Under the pieces are notes generated by a model. That model was not told the origin of the DNA. It was given only the letters and a program-made list of their open reading frames with translations, and did not search any database. This document shows, in pieces, positions 1-7,254 of a DNA stretch of 18,769 nt. This stretch comes from DATDYW01 sp044375695. Lineage in GTDB: Bacteria > Patescibacteriota > Minisyncoccia > Phycocordibacterales > JAACPR01. A program made the position numbers and the translations under genes. Where the stretch lies: assembly GCA_044375695.1 (NCBI GenBank), contig JBILMG010000013.1, positions 1-18,769 on the forward strand. Reading direction: 5' to 3'. The first letter of the stretch is position 1. Each line of letters begins with the position of its first letter.

Positions 1-111
1 ATTCCGGGAGGGCAGACGGTCACCATGACGGCGGTCGCTCCGGCCGCAATCGCCGGCGGCGTAGCCAAGGACGAAAACTACCGCCTGACGTTCCGGGCAA
101 CCGAAAGCTAG
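1..111 (+). CDS. C-terminal end of an unidentified protein (partial)
   Basis: The first reading frame is open from the window edge to a TAG at 109-111 and gives 36 residues ending YRLTFRATES. The short alternating hydrophobic/polar strands and the Gly/Ala/Thr content resemble the last strands of an extracellular beta-sandwich domain, but that is only an impression. No family is recognisable from this fragment. It converges on the minus-strand gene at 190-588, and the hairpin at 165-180 lies between them. Confidence 0.5.
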   Translation: MPGGQTVTMTAVAPAAIAGGVAKDENYRLTFRATES

Positions 112-152
112 TGGGCCGGGCTGGAGCCTCGGCTTCTGGCGTGCGACGTGCC

Positions 153-180
153 GAAAAAAGAAATCCCCGCGAAGGCGGGG
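153..180 (-). terminator. Intrinsic terminator of the 190-588 gene
   Basis: On the minus strand a CCCCGC stem, a four-base loop and GCGGGG are followed by ATTTCTTTTTT. The T-rich tail is only on the minus side, so the hairpin mainly serves the membrane-protein gene. The plus-strand partial gene may use the stem only weakly. Confidence 0.75.
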
Positions 181-189
181 TGGGGTTGA

Positions 190-588
190 TCAGAGCTTCG
201 GGACCAGCCAGCCGAAGGCAGCCAGGAACACGGCGCCGATGGTGGTTTCGTGTCCGCGAATCTTGAGCACGTCGCAGAGCATGGAGCTCAGGACGAGGCA
301 CACGATGGTAGCGAAGCCGGTGACGACCCAGAAGGGCACGTCCTGCTCGGCCTCGTTTCGGGCGGCCCAGTAAACGCCGGCTCCGAACGCCAGCAGAGTG
401 CCGACTCCGGCGAAGACGATGTCCGAGCTGTAGCCGCGGACGATCTCAGAGAGCAGGAACGGCCAAACGGCGAACAGCAGGAGCGCGAACACGGCGGTGG
501 CCAAATTGCGCTTCACGAAGGTTGCCATTAGGGCGTTGCGGATTGCGGAGACAAAGGCGTCTTGGATGTTTTGGATACTAAGGTTCAT
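190..588 (-). CDS. Small four-helix membrane protein, function unknown
   Basis: This 132-residue protein starts at ATG 588 and ends at TGA 190. An amphipathic N-terminus of about 25 residues is followed by four predicted membrane helices, at about residues 28-50, 56-76, 85-105 and 111-130. Short polar loops lie between them, including a charged RNEAEQD segment after helix 2. I do not recognise a family and no catalytic motif is visible. It is a single-gene unit, divergent from the helicase gene at 700 across a 111-base AT-rich gap, with its own terminator. The start is supported by a promoter ending 8 bases upstream. Confidence 0.75.
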   Translation of the reverse strand: MNLSIQNIQDAFVSAIRNALMATFVKRNLATAVFALLLFAVWPFLLSEIVRGYSSDIVFAGVGTLLAFGAGVYWAARNEAEQDVPFWVVTGFATIVCLVLSSMLCDVLKIRGHETTIGAVFLAAFGWLVPKL

Positions 589-596
589 AGGACTAG

Positions 597-631
597 ATAA
601 TAATTATTAACACATTTAATTTAAAGGTCAA
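597..631 (-). promoter_or_regulatory. Promoter region of the 190-588 gene
   Basis: On the minus strand TTGACC (631-626) could be a -35 box. AATAAT lies 17 bases after it, and TATTAT (602-597) ends 8 bases before the ATG. Either -10 choice places the transcript start within about 10 bases of the start codon. The surrounding 589-660 is an AT-rich island between divergent genes. Confidence 0.45.
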
Positions 632-684
632 TACCGCACTAAACCTATATTTTATAAGGCCTTCAGGCGCCCTTGAGGCGTCCC

Positions 685-693
685 TGGTACCAT
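685..693 (+). promoter_or_regulatory. Extended -10 promoter giving a leaderless helicase mRNA
   Basis: TG-G-TACCAT is followed by exactly six bases and then GTG 700. This spacing puts the transcript start on the start codon. No -35 box is evident at 17 bases, which is acceptable for an extended -10. The same TGGTACCATG string precedes the gene at 6203 at the same spacing. It argues for GTG 700 over the upstream TTG 673. Confidence 0.6.
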
Positions 694-699
694 GCGCCG

Positions 700-2514
700 G
701 TGACCCAAGATCGCGCGCTCGAAATCCTCAAGGCAGGGGCTAACGTTTTCCTCACCGGCGAGCCAGGTAGCGGCAAGACTCACACCGTAAATGCCTACGT
801 GGCCTGGCTGCGCGCCCGCGGTATCGAGCCGTCGGTGACAGCTTCCACCGGCATCGCCGCTACCCACATCGGCGGCATGACGATTCACGCCTGGTCGGGC
901 ATCGGCATCAAGGAAGATCTAACCGAGCGCGACCTCGACCAAATCGCGCAGACCGAGCGCGTGGTGCGCCGCGTCGGCAAGGCGCGCGTCCTCATCATCG
1001 ACGAGGTGTCCATGCTCGCGGCGCGCACGCTCTCGATGGTCGACGCCGCCTGTCGGGCGGTGCGCCGAAACCCCGCGCCTTTCGGCGGCCTGCAGGTTGT
1101 CCTGGTTGGCGACTTCTTCCAGCTGCCGCCGGTGGTCAAGCGAAATTTTGCCCCCGCGCAGAGCTACGAAGAGCCGACAATTTCCATGACGCTCGACGGC
1201 ATGCAGGCGCTCGTCGCGCCCGAGGCGCCGGGCCTCTTCGCGTACCGCTCGCGCGCCTGGGCGGCCGCGAGCCCCATCGTCTGCTACCTGCACGAGCAGC
1301 ACCGACAGGAAGACGCCGACTTCCTGGAGGTGCTCACCGCGGTGCGCTGCCGCAGCTGCGGGCCGGCGCTGGTGGCCCGCATTGCCGCCCGTACCATCGA
1401 GTACGCGGACGCGCCCTCCGGCGTGCCGCGCCTCTTCCCGCGCAACATCGACGTCGACCGCATCAACGACGACGAGCTCGGGAAAATTTCCGGCGAGGAG
1501 CGCATGTACGAGATGGAATCGACCGGCCCCGAGCCGCTCACCGTGGCGCTACGCCGTGGCTGCCTCTCGCCCGATCGGCTCATCCTCAAGCGCGGCGCCG
1601 CCGTCATGTTCACCAAGAACGAGCAGACCGGCGCCTACGCCAACGGCACGCTCGGCGAGGTGGTCGGCTTCTCGGGCGCCAGCTTCCCGCTGGTCCGCAC
1701 CAAAGCCGGACGCACCATCGAGGTCGAACCCGCCGACTGGAAGGTGGAGGAAGGCGGCAAGGTGCGCGCCTCGATTACGCAGCTGCCGCTGCGCCTCGCC
1801 TGGGCCATCACCGTGCACAAGAGCCAGGGCATGTCTTTGGACGCCGCGGTGGTGGACCTGTCCGGCGCCTTCGAGCACGGCCAGGGCTACGTGGCGCTCT
1901 CGCGCGTGCGCACGCTCGCGGGGCTGCACCTGTTGGGGTGGAGCGACCGCGCGCTCTCGGTGCACCCAGAGGTCGTCGGGAAGGACGACGAGTTCCGCGA
2001 CCTCTCGGCCGAAGCCGACCGCGCTTTCGATGACCTGACGCCCGAAGAGATTTCAAAGATGCACCGCCAGTTCGTGCTGGCGTCCGGGGGCGGCTGGATT
2101 CCCGAAGGACAGGAAAAGGAGGAAGAAGATGATTCTGCCGACGGGTCGCCCGCGCCTCGGGCCCGAAAGGCAAAGGTCGCCAAACCCAAGAAAGGGGACA
2201 CGCTCGCCGCCACTCTCGCCCTCGCCGAGGATGCCCCCGGCCTCGCCAAAATGGCCGAGGCGCGCGGCATTTCTGTGAACACTATTCTCGACCACCTCGA
2301 GAAGCTGCGCGCCGAGAGTCGCCTGCCGGACGAGCTCTTGGCGCGCCTCGTCGCCGCTGAAGGCATCGGCCAGTCGGCCGTAGCCAAGATGCGCGCCGCC
2401 TTCGCCGCCGCTTCGCCCGAAGAGGGTCGCCTGCTGCGCCCCGCCTTCGAGAAGCTCGGCGGTGCCTATCCCTTCGAGCATTTACGGCTGGCGCGGATGG
2501 GGCTCGGGGTGTAG
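700..2514 (+). CDS. PIF1/RecD2-like superfamily 1B DNA helicase
   Basis: A 604-residue ATP-dependent 5'-3' DNA helicase of the PIF1 type, expected to act on DNA during replication, repair or recombination. Walker A is GEPGSGKT at residues 20-27 and Walker B is LIIDEVSML with D101-E102. A VLVGDFFQLPPV motif follows. The UvrD_C_2-like motif AITVHKSQGMSLDAAVVD lies near residues 370-385 and GQGYVALSRVR near 395-405. After an acidic/basic linker, the last ~110 residues contain a helix-turn-helix (ISVNTILDHLEKL) as in PIF1-family HTH_40 tails. I chose GTG 700 because it lies at the leaderless position, and TQDxALxIL is the usual family N-terminus; TTG 673 would add nine atypical residues. The deformylase-like gene follows 27 bases downstream and may be co-transcribed. 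Confidence 0.9.
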   Translation: MTQDRALEILKAGANVFLTGEPGSGKTHTVNAYVAWLRARGIEPSVTASTGIAATHIGGMTIHAWSGIGIKEDLTERDLDQIAQTERVVRRVGKARVLIIDEVSMLAARTLSMVDAACRAVRRNPAPFGGLQVVLVGDFFQLPPVVKRNFAPAQSYEEPTISMTLDGMQALVAPEAPGLFAYRSRAWAAASPIVCYLHEQHRQEDADFLEVLTAVRCRSCGPALVARIAARTIEYADAPSGVPRLFPRNIDVDRINDDELGKISGEERMYEMESTGPEPLTVALRRGCLSPDRLILKRGAAVMFTKNEQTGAYANGTLGEVVGFSGASFPLVRTKAGRTIEVEPADWKVEEGGKVRASITQLPLRLAWAITVHKSQGMSLDAAVVDLSGAFEHGQGYVALSRVRTLAGLHLLGWSDRALSVHPEVVGKDDEFRDLSAEADRAFDDLTPEEISKMHRQFVLASGGGWIPEGQEKEEEDDSADGSPAPRARKAKVAKPKKGDTLAATLALAEDAPGLAKMAEARGISVNTILDHLEKLRAESRLPDELLARLVAAEGIGQSAVAKMRAAFAAASPEEGRLLRPAFEKLGGAYPFEHLRLARMGLGV

Positions 2515-2541
2515 AAAGTTGCCGAAACAGACTTTAAAAAC

Positions 2542-3102
2542 ATGTCGAAACAAATTGAACTAGCCAGGTTATTCCTCGGCGGTCTCGAGGCCTGCCCAGA
2601 CCTCCGGCACGCGGGCGACCCCTTCCTCCGGAACCCAAAGGTGACGGGCGTCGGCGCGCAGGATCACGCGGAAGAAATTTTTCGCCGCCTCCGAGAGACG
2701 CTCCTCGCATACCGGGCGGCAACGGGCATTGGCCGCGGCCTCGCGGCGCCGCAAATTGGCATTGCCTCGAGCGCCTTCGTCACCTACCTGGGCGACGAGT
2801 GGAAGCTCTTCCTGAACCCCTCCATTGTCGAGGCGGGCGAGAGGCGGACCCTCTACCGTGAGCGATGCCTCAGCTGCGGGCCGGTATCGTGCGACGTGGC
2901 GCGTCCCTCCGAAATTGTGGCCACGTGGACGACTGCCGAAGGGAAGATGATCACCGAAAGGCTTTCCGGTTTCGAGGCGCGCATCTTCCAGCATGAGCTC
3001 GACCACCTCGCCGGCGTTCTGTGCGTCGACTTGGCCGAACCCGGAACCGTGAATCTGAGTACGGAAGATCCAGTCCTAGAGACGTTCCGCCCGTTGCCGT
3101 AG
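2542..3102 (+). CDS. def: Peptide deformylase-like protein
   Basis: A 186-residue homologue of peptide deformylase, the metalloenzyme that removes the formyl group from nascent proteins. All three family motifs are present: GRGLAAPQIG (residues 64-73), ERCLS with the metal-binding Cys109, and QHELDH with His151, Glu152 and His155. Motif II is normally EGCLS, so the glycine before the cysteine is replaced by arginine. A second cysteine follows closely (CLSCG). All metal ligands and the catalytic glutamate are kept, so activity is plausible. The ATG lies after an A-rich stretch with no Shine-Dalgarno site, 27 bases after the helicase gene. A terminator follows directly. The symbol is given by family, and orthology is less certain because of the motif II change. 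Confidence 0.85.
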   Translation: MSKQIELARLFLGGLEACPDLRHAGDPFLRNPKVTGVGAQDHAEEIFRRLRETLLAYRAATGIGRGLAAPQIGIASSAFVTYLGDEWKLFLNPSIVEAGERRTLYRERCLSCGPVSCDVARPSEIVATWTTAEGKMITERLSGFEARIFQHELDHLAGVLCVDLAEPGTVNLSTEDPVLETFRPLP

Positions 3103-3129
3103 GCGCCCGCTCCAGGCGCCTTTTCTTTT
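3101..3129 (+). terminator. Intrinsic terminator after the deformylase-like gene
   Basis: AGGCGCC, a seven-base loop and GGCGCCT are followed by TTTTCTTTT. The stem begins inside the TAG stop codon, leaving essentially no 3' untranslated region. Confidence 0.85.
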
Positions 3130-3203
3130 GGTGACCTGAATCGGCGGACGAAAAAATGAAAATTGCCTAGGTCGCTTTTCTGTACGTGACACGCCTTCGT
3201 CGC

Positions 3204-3209
3204 TAGAAT
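3204..3209 (+). promoter_or_regulatory. -10 box giving a leaderless mRNA for the 3216 gene
   Basis: TAGAAT is followed by exactly six bases (3210-3215) and GTG 3216. No TG extension is present and the -35 is unclear. The spacing is the same as at 688, 4438, 6191, 8220 and 15393. Confidence 0.6.
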
Positions 3210-3215
3210 GGATCC

Positions 3216-3680
3216 GTGAAGTTTAAGGTGGCGCTGGCTGCGGTGTTCGCGTTTTTCTTGGGCGCCGTTTTCTGGCTCCGCGGGTGCGGCTTCGCCAACT
3301 TCTGCCTCTCCGGCGGCGAGGTTCCGTCGCGTGTTCCGGCCGTAGTTCCCGAAGGCGCCGTCGAGAACGACCCGCGGCTCGACGGCCGTATAGGCCAAGA
3401 CCCGCAGCTGGCGGAGCACCTGGTGGGCGAGTGGCGCTCGGCCGAAGACGCGTCGTTCACCCGCGTCTTCGCGGCGGACAAAACTTTCCACGACACCTAC
3501 GCGGGCGACCCGGCCGGCGCTCCCGGCACCTGGGAGGTCTCCGCGGGCAAGGTTGATCAGATTCGGCTCTCCTCGGAAGGAGACGTCATGACCTTTGATG
3601 TCGTCAGCCTCACCGAGAACGACCTCTCGATGATTTACCTCAATCGCGGCAACCTGCTGCGCTTCGAGCGGGTGAAGTAG
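3216..3680 (+). CDS. Membrane-anchored lipocalin-like protein
   Basis: A 154-residue protein starting at a leaderless GTG. Residues 1-22 form a hydrophobic anchor or uncleaved signal (MKFK then about 17 apolar residues). CG and FC occur just after it, but there is no clear lipobox. From about residue 68, LVGEWRSAEDASFTRVFAADKTF and the later strands (GTWEVSAG, DVMTFDVVSLTENDLSMIY, NLLRFERV) have the spacing of a small lipocalin-like beta-barrel found in exported bacterial proteins. The domain probably faces outside the cell. The CcdA-like gene begins two bases after the TAG stop, so the pair should be one operon. No ligand can be inferred. Confidence 0.65.
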   Translation: MKFKVALAAVFAFFLGAVFWLRGCGFANFCLSGGEVPSRVPAVVPEGAVENDPRLDGRIGQDPQLAEHLVGEWRSAEDASFTRVFAADKTFHDTYAGDPAGAPGTWEVSAGKVDQIRLSSEGDVMTFDVVSLTENDLSMIYLNRGNLLRFERVK

Positions 3681-3682
3681 CC

Positions 3683-4423
3683 ATGCTCCTCCTCGTTTCA
3701 TCGCTCGTCGCCGGCGCCGTCACCGTGCTCGCGCCGTGCATTCTGCCGCTCCTGCCGGTGGTGCTCGGCGGCGCCGCGGCCGAGACGTCGAGCCGATTGA
3801 AGCCGCTGCGCATTGTGGGCTTCCTCGGCCTTTCGATTTTTGCCTTCACGTTCCTGCTCAAGGCCTCGACCGCGCTGATCGCCGTGCCGGATTCTTTCTG
3901 GAAGAGCGTCTCGGCGATCGCCGTCGGCGGGCTCGGCTTTTCGCTTTTGTTCCCGCGGGTATGGGCGCGGCTCTCCCTCAAAATTCCCGGTCTCCACGGC
4001 GGGAATCGCCTGCTGGCCACCGGTTACAAGAAACGAGCCAGCTGGGCGGGGGACGCGGCGGTCGGCCTCGCCCTCGGGCCAATTTTTACAACCTGCAGCC
4101 CGACGTACTTCCTCATTCTGGCGACCGTGCTGCCGAACTCTTTCGCGCTGGGCGCGCTCTACGTTGCCGCTTACGTGCTCGGCCTCGCCGCCGCGCTCCT
4201 CGCGATCGCGCTCTTGGGGCAGCGGCTCGTGGCGCGGCTCGGCGGCGCGGCTAACCCCGAGGGCTGGTTCAAGCGCTCGCTCGGGCTCGTCCTCCTCGCG
4301 ACCGCGCTGGCAATTCTCACTGGCGCCGACAAGAGAATCGAAGCCAAAATTTTGGACGCCGGCTACCTCAACGTGCCGGCGCTCGAGAAAGGGTTAGCCG
4401 CTTGGGCTGGCCGTTACCTTTAG
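3683..4423 (+). CDS. CcdA/DsbD-type transmembrane thiol-disulfide transporter
   Basis: A 246-residue integral membrane protein with about six helices. Family members pass reducing equivalents from cytoplasmic thioredoxin to extracytoplasmic thiol proteins using one cysteine in each of two related halves. Both are visible: APCILPLLP with Cys19 in the first helix and GPIFTTCSPTY with Cys138 at the start of the second half. The Pro-Cys / Cys-x-Pro contexts match the family. No thioredoxin-like or cytochrome c gene is adjacent, so the acceptor is unknown. The gene lies two bases after the lipocalin-like gene and probably depends on its leaderless promoter. The ATG has no clear Shine-Dalgarno site. 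Confidence 0.8.
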   Translation: MLLLVSSLVAGAVTVLAPCILPLLPVVLGGAAAETSSRLKPLRIVGFLGLSIFAFTFLLKASTALIAVPDSFWKSVSAIAVGGLGFSLLFPRVWARLSLKIPGLHGGNRLLATGYKKRASWAGDAAVGLALGPIFTTCSPTYFLILATVLPNSFALGALYVAAYVLGLAAALLAIALLGQRLVARLGGAANPEGWFKRSLGLVLLATALAILTGADKRIEAKILDAGYLNVPALEKGLAAWAGRYL

Positions 4424-4443
4424 GTGGGGGTCTTTGCTAGTAT
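4415..4443 (+). promoter_or_regulatory. Promoter giving a leaderless mRNA for the 4450 gene
   Basis: TTACCT (4415-4420), a 17-base spacer and TG-C-TAGTAT (hexamer 4438-4443) end exactly six bases before GTG 4450. The -35 box overlaps the last codons of the upstream gene. Confidence 0.6.
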
Positions 4444-4449
4444 CTGTAG

Positions 4450-4953
4450 GTGAAGATAAAGAAAATTTCGACATCAAAAGTCGTCGCGGTGGGATTTTTC
4501 TGCCTCTTTGTGCTCGCGGCGAACGCCTCGTGGAAGGTCCTAATGCGGCAAACTTGGGAAATGCAGGCCGTCACCTCGGGCACCGTAACGGGAACCAAGG
4601 AAAAGCGCCGCGCAATTCCCAATATTGGGCGAGGCCGGTCGGGCGTATCGATTGACTACTGCCCGGTGATTATTTACGAATTTCAGGTTGGCGGGGAGAG
4701 GTACGTCGGCGAGTCGGTGGACTTTGATCTAGCGCCTTGCGCTAGCGAACCAGGAACAGCTGCGCGGCCCTCGATTGGTTCCGCCGTGCCCGAGGTGCAC
4801 TACAATCCAGAGAACCCAAGGCAATCGATGTTAAATCGACCCGAAGGCTTCATGTTCGAGTTGCTCGCAATCGTCTCGCTCGTCGTTGGCTCGGTGTTTT
4901 CGCTCTGGGTGGCGGTGTGGCTTTGGCGCTCTCGTCGTGAATCAGCACGCTGA
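4450..4953 (+). CDS. DUF3592-like membrane protein
   Basis: A 167-residue protein with a membrane helix at about residues 10-30 and another at about 135-158. Between them lies an extracytoplasmic beta-rich domain. The pattern is typical of DUF3592: SGTVTGT at the start, YCPVIIYEFQVGGERYVGES in the middle, and GSAVPEVHYNPENPRQSML before the second helix. Family function is not established. The start is a leaderless GTG. The end overlaps the next gene by 17 bases, implying co-transcription with the flavoprotein. The cytoplasmic tail is short and arginine-rich. Confidence 0.7.
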   Translation: MKIKKISTSKVVAVGFFCLFVLAANASWKVLMRQTWEMQAVTSGTVTGTKEKRRAIPNIGRGRSGVSIDYCPVIIYEFQVGGERYVGESVDFDLAPCASEPGTAARPSIGSAVPEVHYNPENPRQSMLNRPEGFMFELLAIVSLVVGSVFSLWVAVWLWRSRRESAR

Positions 4954-6175
4954 GGTCGTCGTGATTGGCGGCGGGCCGGCCGGCATGATGGCGGCAGCTT
5001 TTGCCGCGCGCCGGGCGCGACGGGTGCTCTTGGTCGAGAAGAACCACCGCCTCGGCGAGAAGCTGCGCATCACGGGCGGCGGACGCTGCAACGTTACCAA
5101 CGCCGAGCCGGACATGCGCGCGTTCCTGGAGCGCTACGGCGACGCGGCGCGCCCGCTCGCGCCGTCTTTCGCGCGCTTTGGCCCGGCCGACACGTTCAAG
5201 TTTTTCGAGTCCCTGGGCCTGCCGCTCGAGGTGGAAGACCGCGGCCGCGCGTTCCCGAAGACCCGCCGCGCCCCCGACGTCGAGCGCGCGCTCGAGCGCG
5301 CCATGGCGAAGGCGGGCGTGCGCGTGCTCTCCGGGGTGCCGGTGACGGGCCTCCGCGTCGCCGGCGGAAAAGTTGTCGCGGCGGAAACGGCTGACGGGGA
5401 AATTCTGGCTGACTCGTTCGTCCTCGCGACGGGCGGGCTGTCGCACCCCGAGACCGGATCGACCGGCGACGGCTTCCGCTGGCTCGAGGAAATCGGCGTT
5501 CCGGTTTCGGCGCCGACGCCGTCCATTGTGCCGCTCGCGGTCGAGGAAGATTGGGTCAAAAAGCTGGCCGGGCTCGCGCTCGATGACGCCAAGGTGACGT
5601 TTTGGCGCGGCGACAAGAAGGCGTTCTCGGTCGACGGGCGCATTCTGTTCGCGCACTTCGGCCTCACCGGGCCAACAATTCTGAACGCGGCGGCGAGGGT
5701 GGGGGACCTCCTCTACGACGGGCCGGTCCGCGCGGCAATTGACCTTTTCCCGAAGCAGGACGAAGGGGCCGTCGAGCGCCAGTTCCTCTCCGCGCTCGAC
5801 GCGGCCAAGAACCAGAACGTCGTGAACGCGCTCTCGCCGGCGCTGCCCGAGGGCGCGGCGCGGCGCCTCTTCGGCGTCATTTCTGCGCTACCGCCGGAGA
5901 CCAAGGCGCACAGCGTCACCCGCGAAGACCGCAAGGCGATGGCCCGCGCCGCGAAAGCCTTGCCGCTCACCGTCACCGGCCTCTTAGGCTTCGAGCGTGC
6001 GGTCGTGGCCGACGGCGGCGTGCCGCTCGAAGAGATCGACACGCGCACCTTCGCTTCGAAAAAATTTCCGAACCTTTTCCTCTTGGGCGACGTGCTCGAC
6101 GTTCGCCGGCCTTCGGGCGGCTTCTCGCTCCAGCTCTGCTGGACCTCTGGCGCGGTGGCGGGTGAGAACGCGTAG
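4937..6175 (+). CDS. HI0933-family FAD-dependent oxidoreductase
   Basis: A 412-residue flavoprotein of the HI0933/BaiN-like (aminoacetone oxidase-like) family. The FAD-binding Rossmann motif is VVVIGGGPAGMMAA near residues 7-20. The family hallmark ITGGGRCNVTN follows at about 45-55. The C-terminal FAD contact is FLLGDVLDVRRPSGGFSLQLCWTSG. These enzymes are flavin-linked reductases or oxidases with poorly known substrates. I prefer GTG 4937, which overlaps the previous gene by 17 bases and puts the Rossmann motif at the usual distance; an upstream in-frame ATG at 4886 would add an arginine-rich extension unlike the family. No transcription signal lies directly before it, so it is read from the 4450 promoter. 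Confidence 0.85.
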   Translation: MNQHAEVVVIGGGPAGMMAAAFAARRARRVLLVEKNHRLGEKLRITGGGRCNVTNAEPDMRAFLERYGDAARPLAPSFARFGPADTFKFFESLGLPLEVEDRGRAFPKTRRAPDVERALERAMAKAGVRVLSGVPVTGLRVAGGKVVAAETADGEILADSFVLATGGLSHPETGSTGDGFRWLEEIGVPVSAPTPSIVPLAVEEDWVKKLAGLALDDAKVTFWRGDKKAFSVDGRILFAHFGLTGPTILNAAARVGDLLYDGPVRAAIDLFPKQDEGAVERQFLSALDAAKNQNVVNALSPALPEGAARRLFGVISALPPETKAHSVTREDRKAMARAAKALPLTVTGLLGFERAVVADGGVPLEEIDTRTFASKKFPNLFLLGDVLDVRRPSGGFSLQLCWTSGAVAGENA

Positions 6176-6187
6176 CGGCGCGCCAGG

Positions 6188-6196
6188 TGGTACCAT
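6188..6196 (+). promoter_or_regulatory. Extended -10 promoter giving a leaderless mRNA for the 6203 gene
   Basis: TG-G-TACCAT (hexamer 6191-6196), then six bases, then GTG 6203. This is a near copy of the element before the helicase gene. No -35 box is evident. Confidence 0.6.
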
Positions 6197-6202
6197 GCCG
6201 CC

Positions 6203-7147
6203 GTGGAAATTTTCCTAGACCTGCTCGTCAAAACGACGCCGCTCTACGCGCTGGTGGTGTTCGGCTTCATCGCCGGCCGCCGCCTCGGCGTCGGGAGCGA
6301 GCCTATCGGCGCGCTGCTCATCTACATGATCTCGCCGCTCGTGGTTATCAACGGCGTCGCGGACGCCCCGATCGGCTGGACGCTCCTGTACCTGCCGCTC
6401 TTCTTCCTGGCTGTCTCGTGCGCTGTCGCCCTCGGTTTTTTCTGGATCGGCCGGCGCGTGTCTTCGCCCGGCGAAGAAGGCTTGCTCGCCTCGGCCGCGG
6501 GCGCCGGCAACACCGGCTACTTCGGCCTGCCGGTAATTCTCTCCGTCCTCGGGGAAGGGTACCTGCCGTACGCGGTCCTCGCGGTTTTCGGCAGCGTGCT
6601 CTTCGGCAACACGCTCGGCTACTACCTCATCGCGCGGCGCTCTTTCTCTAGCCGCGAGGCGCTCGCCAAAATGATGCGCCTGCCGGCGCTGTACGCCTTC
6701 CTGTTCGGTCTCGCGCTGACCTTTTCCGGGATCGGCGTGCCGGCGTTCGCCGAACCTTTCTTCGCCAACGTGCGCGGCGCCTACTCGGTGCTCGGCATGA
6801 TGATGGTCGGCATCGGGCTCGCCGCGGTGTCGCGGTCCGAGGTCGACCGCTCGCTCGTCGTCTGGTCGTCCATCGCCAAGTTTGCCGTGTGGCCGCTCGT
6901 CTCCGCGGTCGCCTGCCTGGCTGATGCCCGAATTTTTCACCTGCTGCCGGCCGAGGCCTACCCGGTCATCATGATTCTCTCGATCGTGCCGCTCGCCTCC
7001 AACACGGTCGCCTTCGCGGCGAACCTCGGCGTCGCCCCCGGCAAAGCCGCTTTCGCGGTGCTCGCCACCACGGTCATTGCGGCCATCTACATTCCGGTCT
7101 TTATGGCGACGCTGTACCCGGCGTTCGTGGCCATGCTCGCGGCCTAG
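6203..7147 (+). CDS. AEC-family (auxin efflux carrier-like) transporter
   Basis: A 314-residue membrane protein with about ten predicted helices in two five-helix halves, the usual size and layout of bacterial AEC carriers. The first-half motif GAGNTGYFGLPVI and the second-half PLASNTVAFAANLG match the crossed-helix, asparagine-containing regions of this family. Bacterial members export or take up organic acids such as malate or malonate, but the substrate cannot be read from sequence. The gene starts at a leaderless GTG and is probably transcribed alone. No convincing terminator follows; a GCCAGCTGGC palindrome at about 7151-7160 lacks a T-tract. Confidence 0.85.
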   Translation: MEIFLDLLVKTTPLYALVVFGFIAGRRLGVGSEPIGALLIYMISPLVVINGVADAPIGWTLLYLPLFFLAVSCAVALGFFWIGRRVSSPGEEGLLASAAGAGNTGYFGLPVILSVLGEGYLPYAVLAVFGSVLFGNTLGYYLIARRSFSSREALAKMMRLPALYAFLFGLALTFSGIGVPAFAEPFFANVRGAYSVLGMMMVGIGLAAVSRSEVDRSLVVWSSIAKFAVWPLVSAVACLADARIFHLLPAEAYPVIMILSIVPLASNTVAFAANLGVAPGKAAFAVLATTVIAAIYIPVFMATLYPAFVAMLAA

Positions 7148-7172
7148 CGGGCCAGCTGGCGGCGGCTAAGTA

Positions 7173-7202
7173 TTGACAATTATGTATTAATAGTGTTTTA
7201 AT
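7173..7202 (+). promoter_or_regulatory. Consensus-like promoter of the 7251 gene
   Basis: A perfect TTGACA (7173-7178), an 18-base spacer and TG-T-TTTAAT (hexamer 7197-7202) sit in an AT-rich island. A near-repeat, GTATTAATA then GTTTTAATA 11 bases on, overlaps the spacer and the -10. The predicted transcript starts near 7209 and has a leader of about 42 bases. It is the best match to the sigma70 consensus in the window. Confidence 0.7.
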
Positions 7203-7221
7203 AAAACAAAGAGTCCAAAAA

Positions 7222-7254
7222 ATGGCCTTGCCCTCAAGCTTATTCGCACCATGA
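7222..7254 (+). CDS. Ten-codon upstream ORF overlapping the 7251 start
   Basis: ATG 7222 follows an A-rich run and encodes MALPSSLFAP. It stops at a TGA that overlaps the ATG of the 7251 gene as ATGA. It lies fully inside the predicted leader. The overlap would allow termination-reinitiation coupling. It may also be chance, as it is very short. Confidence 0.35.
   Translation: MALPSSLFAP

Noticed and set aside
7148..7165. Terminator after the AEC carrier gene
   Set aside because: The GCCAGCTGGC palindrome has almost no loop and no following T-tract.
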